NCBI RefSeq assembly: GCF_014200595.1
Contig: NZ_JACHCG010000004.1
Coordinates: forward strand, 558,001-622,000
Source of the DNA: Pedobacter cryoconitis
Lineage (GTDB): Bacteria; Bacteroidota; Bacteroidia; Sphingobacteriales; Sphingobacteriaceae
DNA length: 64,000 nucleotides
Direction of reading: 5' to 3'
The translations under genes and the position numbers were made by a program. Under the pieces are notes generated by a model that saw only the letters and a list, made by a program, of their open reading frames with translations, searched no databases and was not told where the DNA came from. Position 1 is the first letter of the stretch; every line of letters begins with the position of its first letter. Shown piece after piece: positions 63,002 through 64,000 of this stretch.

Positions 63002-64000
63002 ATGAATATCTTATTATTAGGTTCTGGTGGAAGAGAAAGCGCTTTCGCCTGGAAGATGAGCCAATCTGAGCAATGCTCCAAACTATTTATCGCACCAGGT
63101 AATGGTGGAACAGCAGCATATGGTAAAAATGTAAATCTGAATCCGAATGATTTTGCAGCAATCAAAACATTTGTATTAACAGAGAAGATTGAGCTTGTTG
63201 TTGTAGGCCCTGAAGAACCTCTGGTAAATGGTATTCATGATTTTTTCCTGGCGGATGATAAACTTGCAGGCATCCCGGTTATCGGCCCTAAAAAAGAAGG
63301 TGCTATACTGGAAGGCAGCAAGGATTTTTCCAAAGAATTTATGGCACGCCATAACATCCCTCACCCGGGCTCTAAATCGTTCACCAAAGATACTTTGGCA
63401 GCAGGATTAGCTTACCTGGAAACCCACAGCTTACCAGTTGTTTTAAAAGCAGATGGTTTAGCAGCAGGAAAAGGGGTTTTGATTTGTGAAACCGTAGCAG
63501 ACGCGCAGGCTGAGCTGACCTTGATGTTAAGTGAAGGCAAGTTTGGAAATGCAGGTGCAATCGTAGTGATCGAAGAGTTCTTAACAGGAATTGAATTATC
63601 AGTATTTGTATTGACTGACGGTGATAATTATGTGATTTTACCAGAAGCGAAAGATTACAAACGTATTGGTCAGGGTGATACCGGGTTAAATACAGGTGGT
63701 ATGGGTTCTGTTTCTCCGGTTCCTTTTGCAGATGAAAAATTCTTAAAGGAAGTTGAAAACAGCATTATCATTCCTACTATTAATGGATTAAAGAAAGATA
63801 AAATAGATTATACAGGTTTCATTTTCTTCGGACTGTTCAAAGTTGGTGATAAACCAATGATCATTGAATACAACTGTAGAATGGGTGATCCAGAGACTCA
63901 AAGCGTTATACCAAGAATCGAGAATGACCTGGTAGAACTTTTCATTGCAGCTTCGAAAAAGCAGTTAAAAGATGTTCAATTGAAGATCAGCCCGAAAAGT
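63002..64000 (+). CDS. purD: phosphoribosylamine-glycine ligase, 3' end cut by the window
   Basis: First 333 residues of GARS, which joins phosphoribosylamine and glycine in purine synthesis. MNILLLGSGGRESAFAWKM is the PurD N-terminal signature, followed by APGNGGTA, VVGPEEPLVNG, the ATP-grasp stretch VLKADGLAAGKGV, and FFGLFKVGDKPMIIEYNCRMGDPETQ with the metal-binding Glu and Asn. The frame is still open at the end of the window (a complete enzyme has about 420-430 aa). Confidence 0.97.
   Translation, partial: MNILLLGSGGRESAFAWKMSQSEQCSKLFIAPGNGGTAAYGKNVNLNPNDFAAIKTFVLTEKIELVVVGPEEPLVNGIHDFFLADDKLAGIPVIGPKKEGAILEGSKDFSKEFMARHNIPHPGSKSFTKDTLAAGLAYLETHSLPVVLKADGLAAGKGVLICETVADAQAELTLMLSEGKFGNAGAIVVIEEFLTGIELSVFVLTDGDNYVILPEAKDYKRIGQGDTGLNTGGMGSVSPVPFADEKFLKEVENSIIIPTINGLKKDKIDYTGFIFFGLFKVGDKPMIIEYNCRMGDPETQSVIPRIENDLVELFIAASKKQLKDVQLKISPKS

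Noticed and set aside
1..64000. tRNA, rRNA, CRISPR, prophage or insertion sequence
   Set aside because: Spacers were read for cloverleaf-like, array-like or transposase-linked structure; none was found. A tRNAscan or ISfinder run would be decisive.

Overview
The window looks like a chromosomal segment from a member of the Bacteroidota, most likely a Pedobacter-like member of the Sphingobacteriaceae. The reasons are an alternative complex III plus caa3-type oxidase gene cluster, TonB receptor and HmuY lipoprotein genes, many Bacteroidota-specific families (DUF4286, DUF4251, DUF983, DUF3341), -7 promoter elements of the TAnnTTTG type, few Shine-Dalgarno sequences before start codons, and moderately low GC. 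No rRNA, tRNA, CRISPR array, prophage or insertion sequence was found. The first gene (MoxR/Mg-chelatase-like ATPase) is cut at its 5' end and the last (purD) at its 3' end.

Layout. 1-4 kb: ATPase, membrane metallophosphoesterase, a 510-bp spacer with two long inverted repeats, and an orphan glycosyltransferase-like gene. 3.9-8.2 kb (minus): an operon encoding an S9-peptidase-like lipoprotein, a sensor histidine kinase and an OmpR-type regulator; the peptidase homologue lacks its catalytic Ser and His. 8.4-11.2 kb (plus): TPR protein, DUF4286, rfbC. 11.2-13.4 kb (minus): OmpA-like lipoprotein, DUF2461, DUF983 and a small membrane protein. 13.5-30.1 kb (minus): a complete respiratory block actABCDEF-ctaCD, then ctaA, ctaB, two subunit III genes, subunit IV, an SCO homologue and DUF420. 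Electrons would pass from quinol through ActB/ActA/ActE to CuA of subunit II and on to the haem-copper centre, with CtaA/CtaB making haem A.

30.4-43.7 kb: a deoxyhypusine-synthase-like gene, then a haem/iron acquisition island. It holds an AraC-type regulator; hmuT, hmuU and a fused HmuV-HmuS protein (minus); and a TonB receptor followed by three HmuY-family lipoproteins and two related lipoproteins (plus). The hmuT/receptor spacer carries three direct repeats at an exact 21-bp period plus a perfect inverted copy, which suggests operators for the AraC regulator. The regulator gene and a small Cys-containing gene at the far end share almost the same promoter with a 7-1-7 Fur-family-like box. 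This suggests an iron-sensing cascade: Fur-type repressor, then AraC activator, then haem uptake.

43.8-64 kb: mainly housekeeping. It includes an Omp85-type barrel, a methyltransferase, a SirB1-like protein, an esterase, prfB with a classical programmed +1 frameshift, pgi, DUF4251, glutamine cyclotransferase, YraN, dnaG, an SGNH hydrolase, two unrecognised proteins, an M20 amidohydrolase, a SPOR protein, secA and purD. Several housekeeping genes have a -7 box only 4-6 nt before the ATG, which suggests very short or absent leaders.
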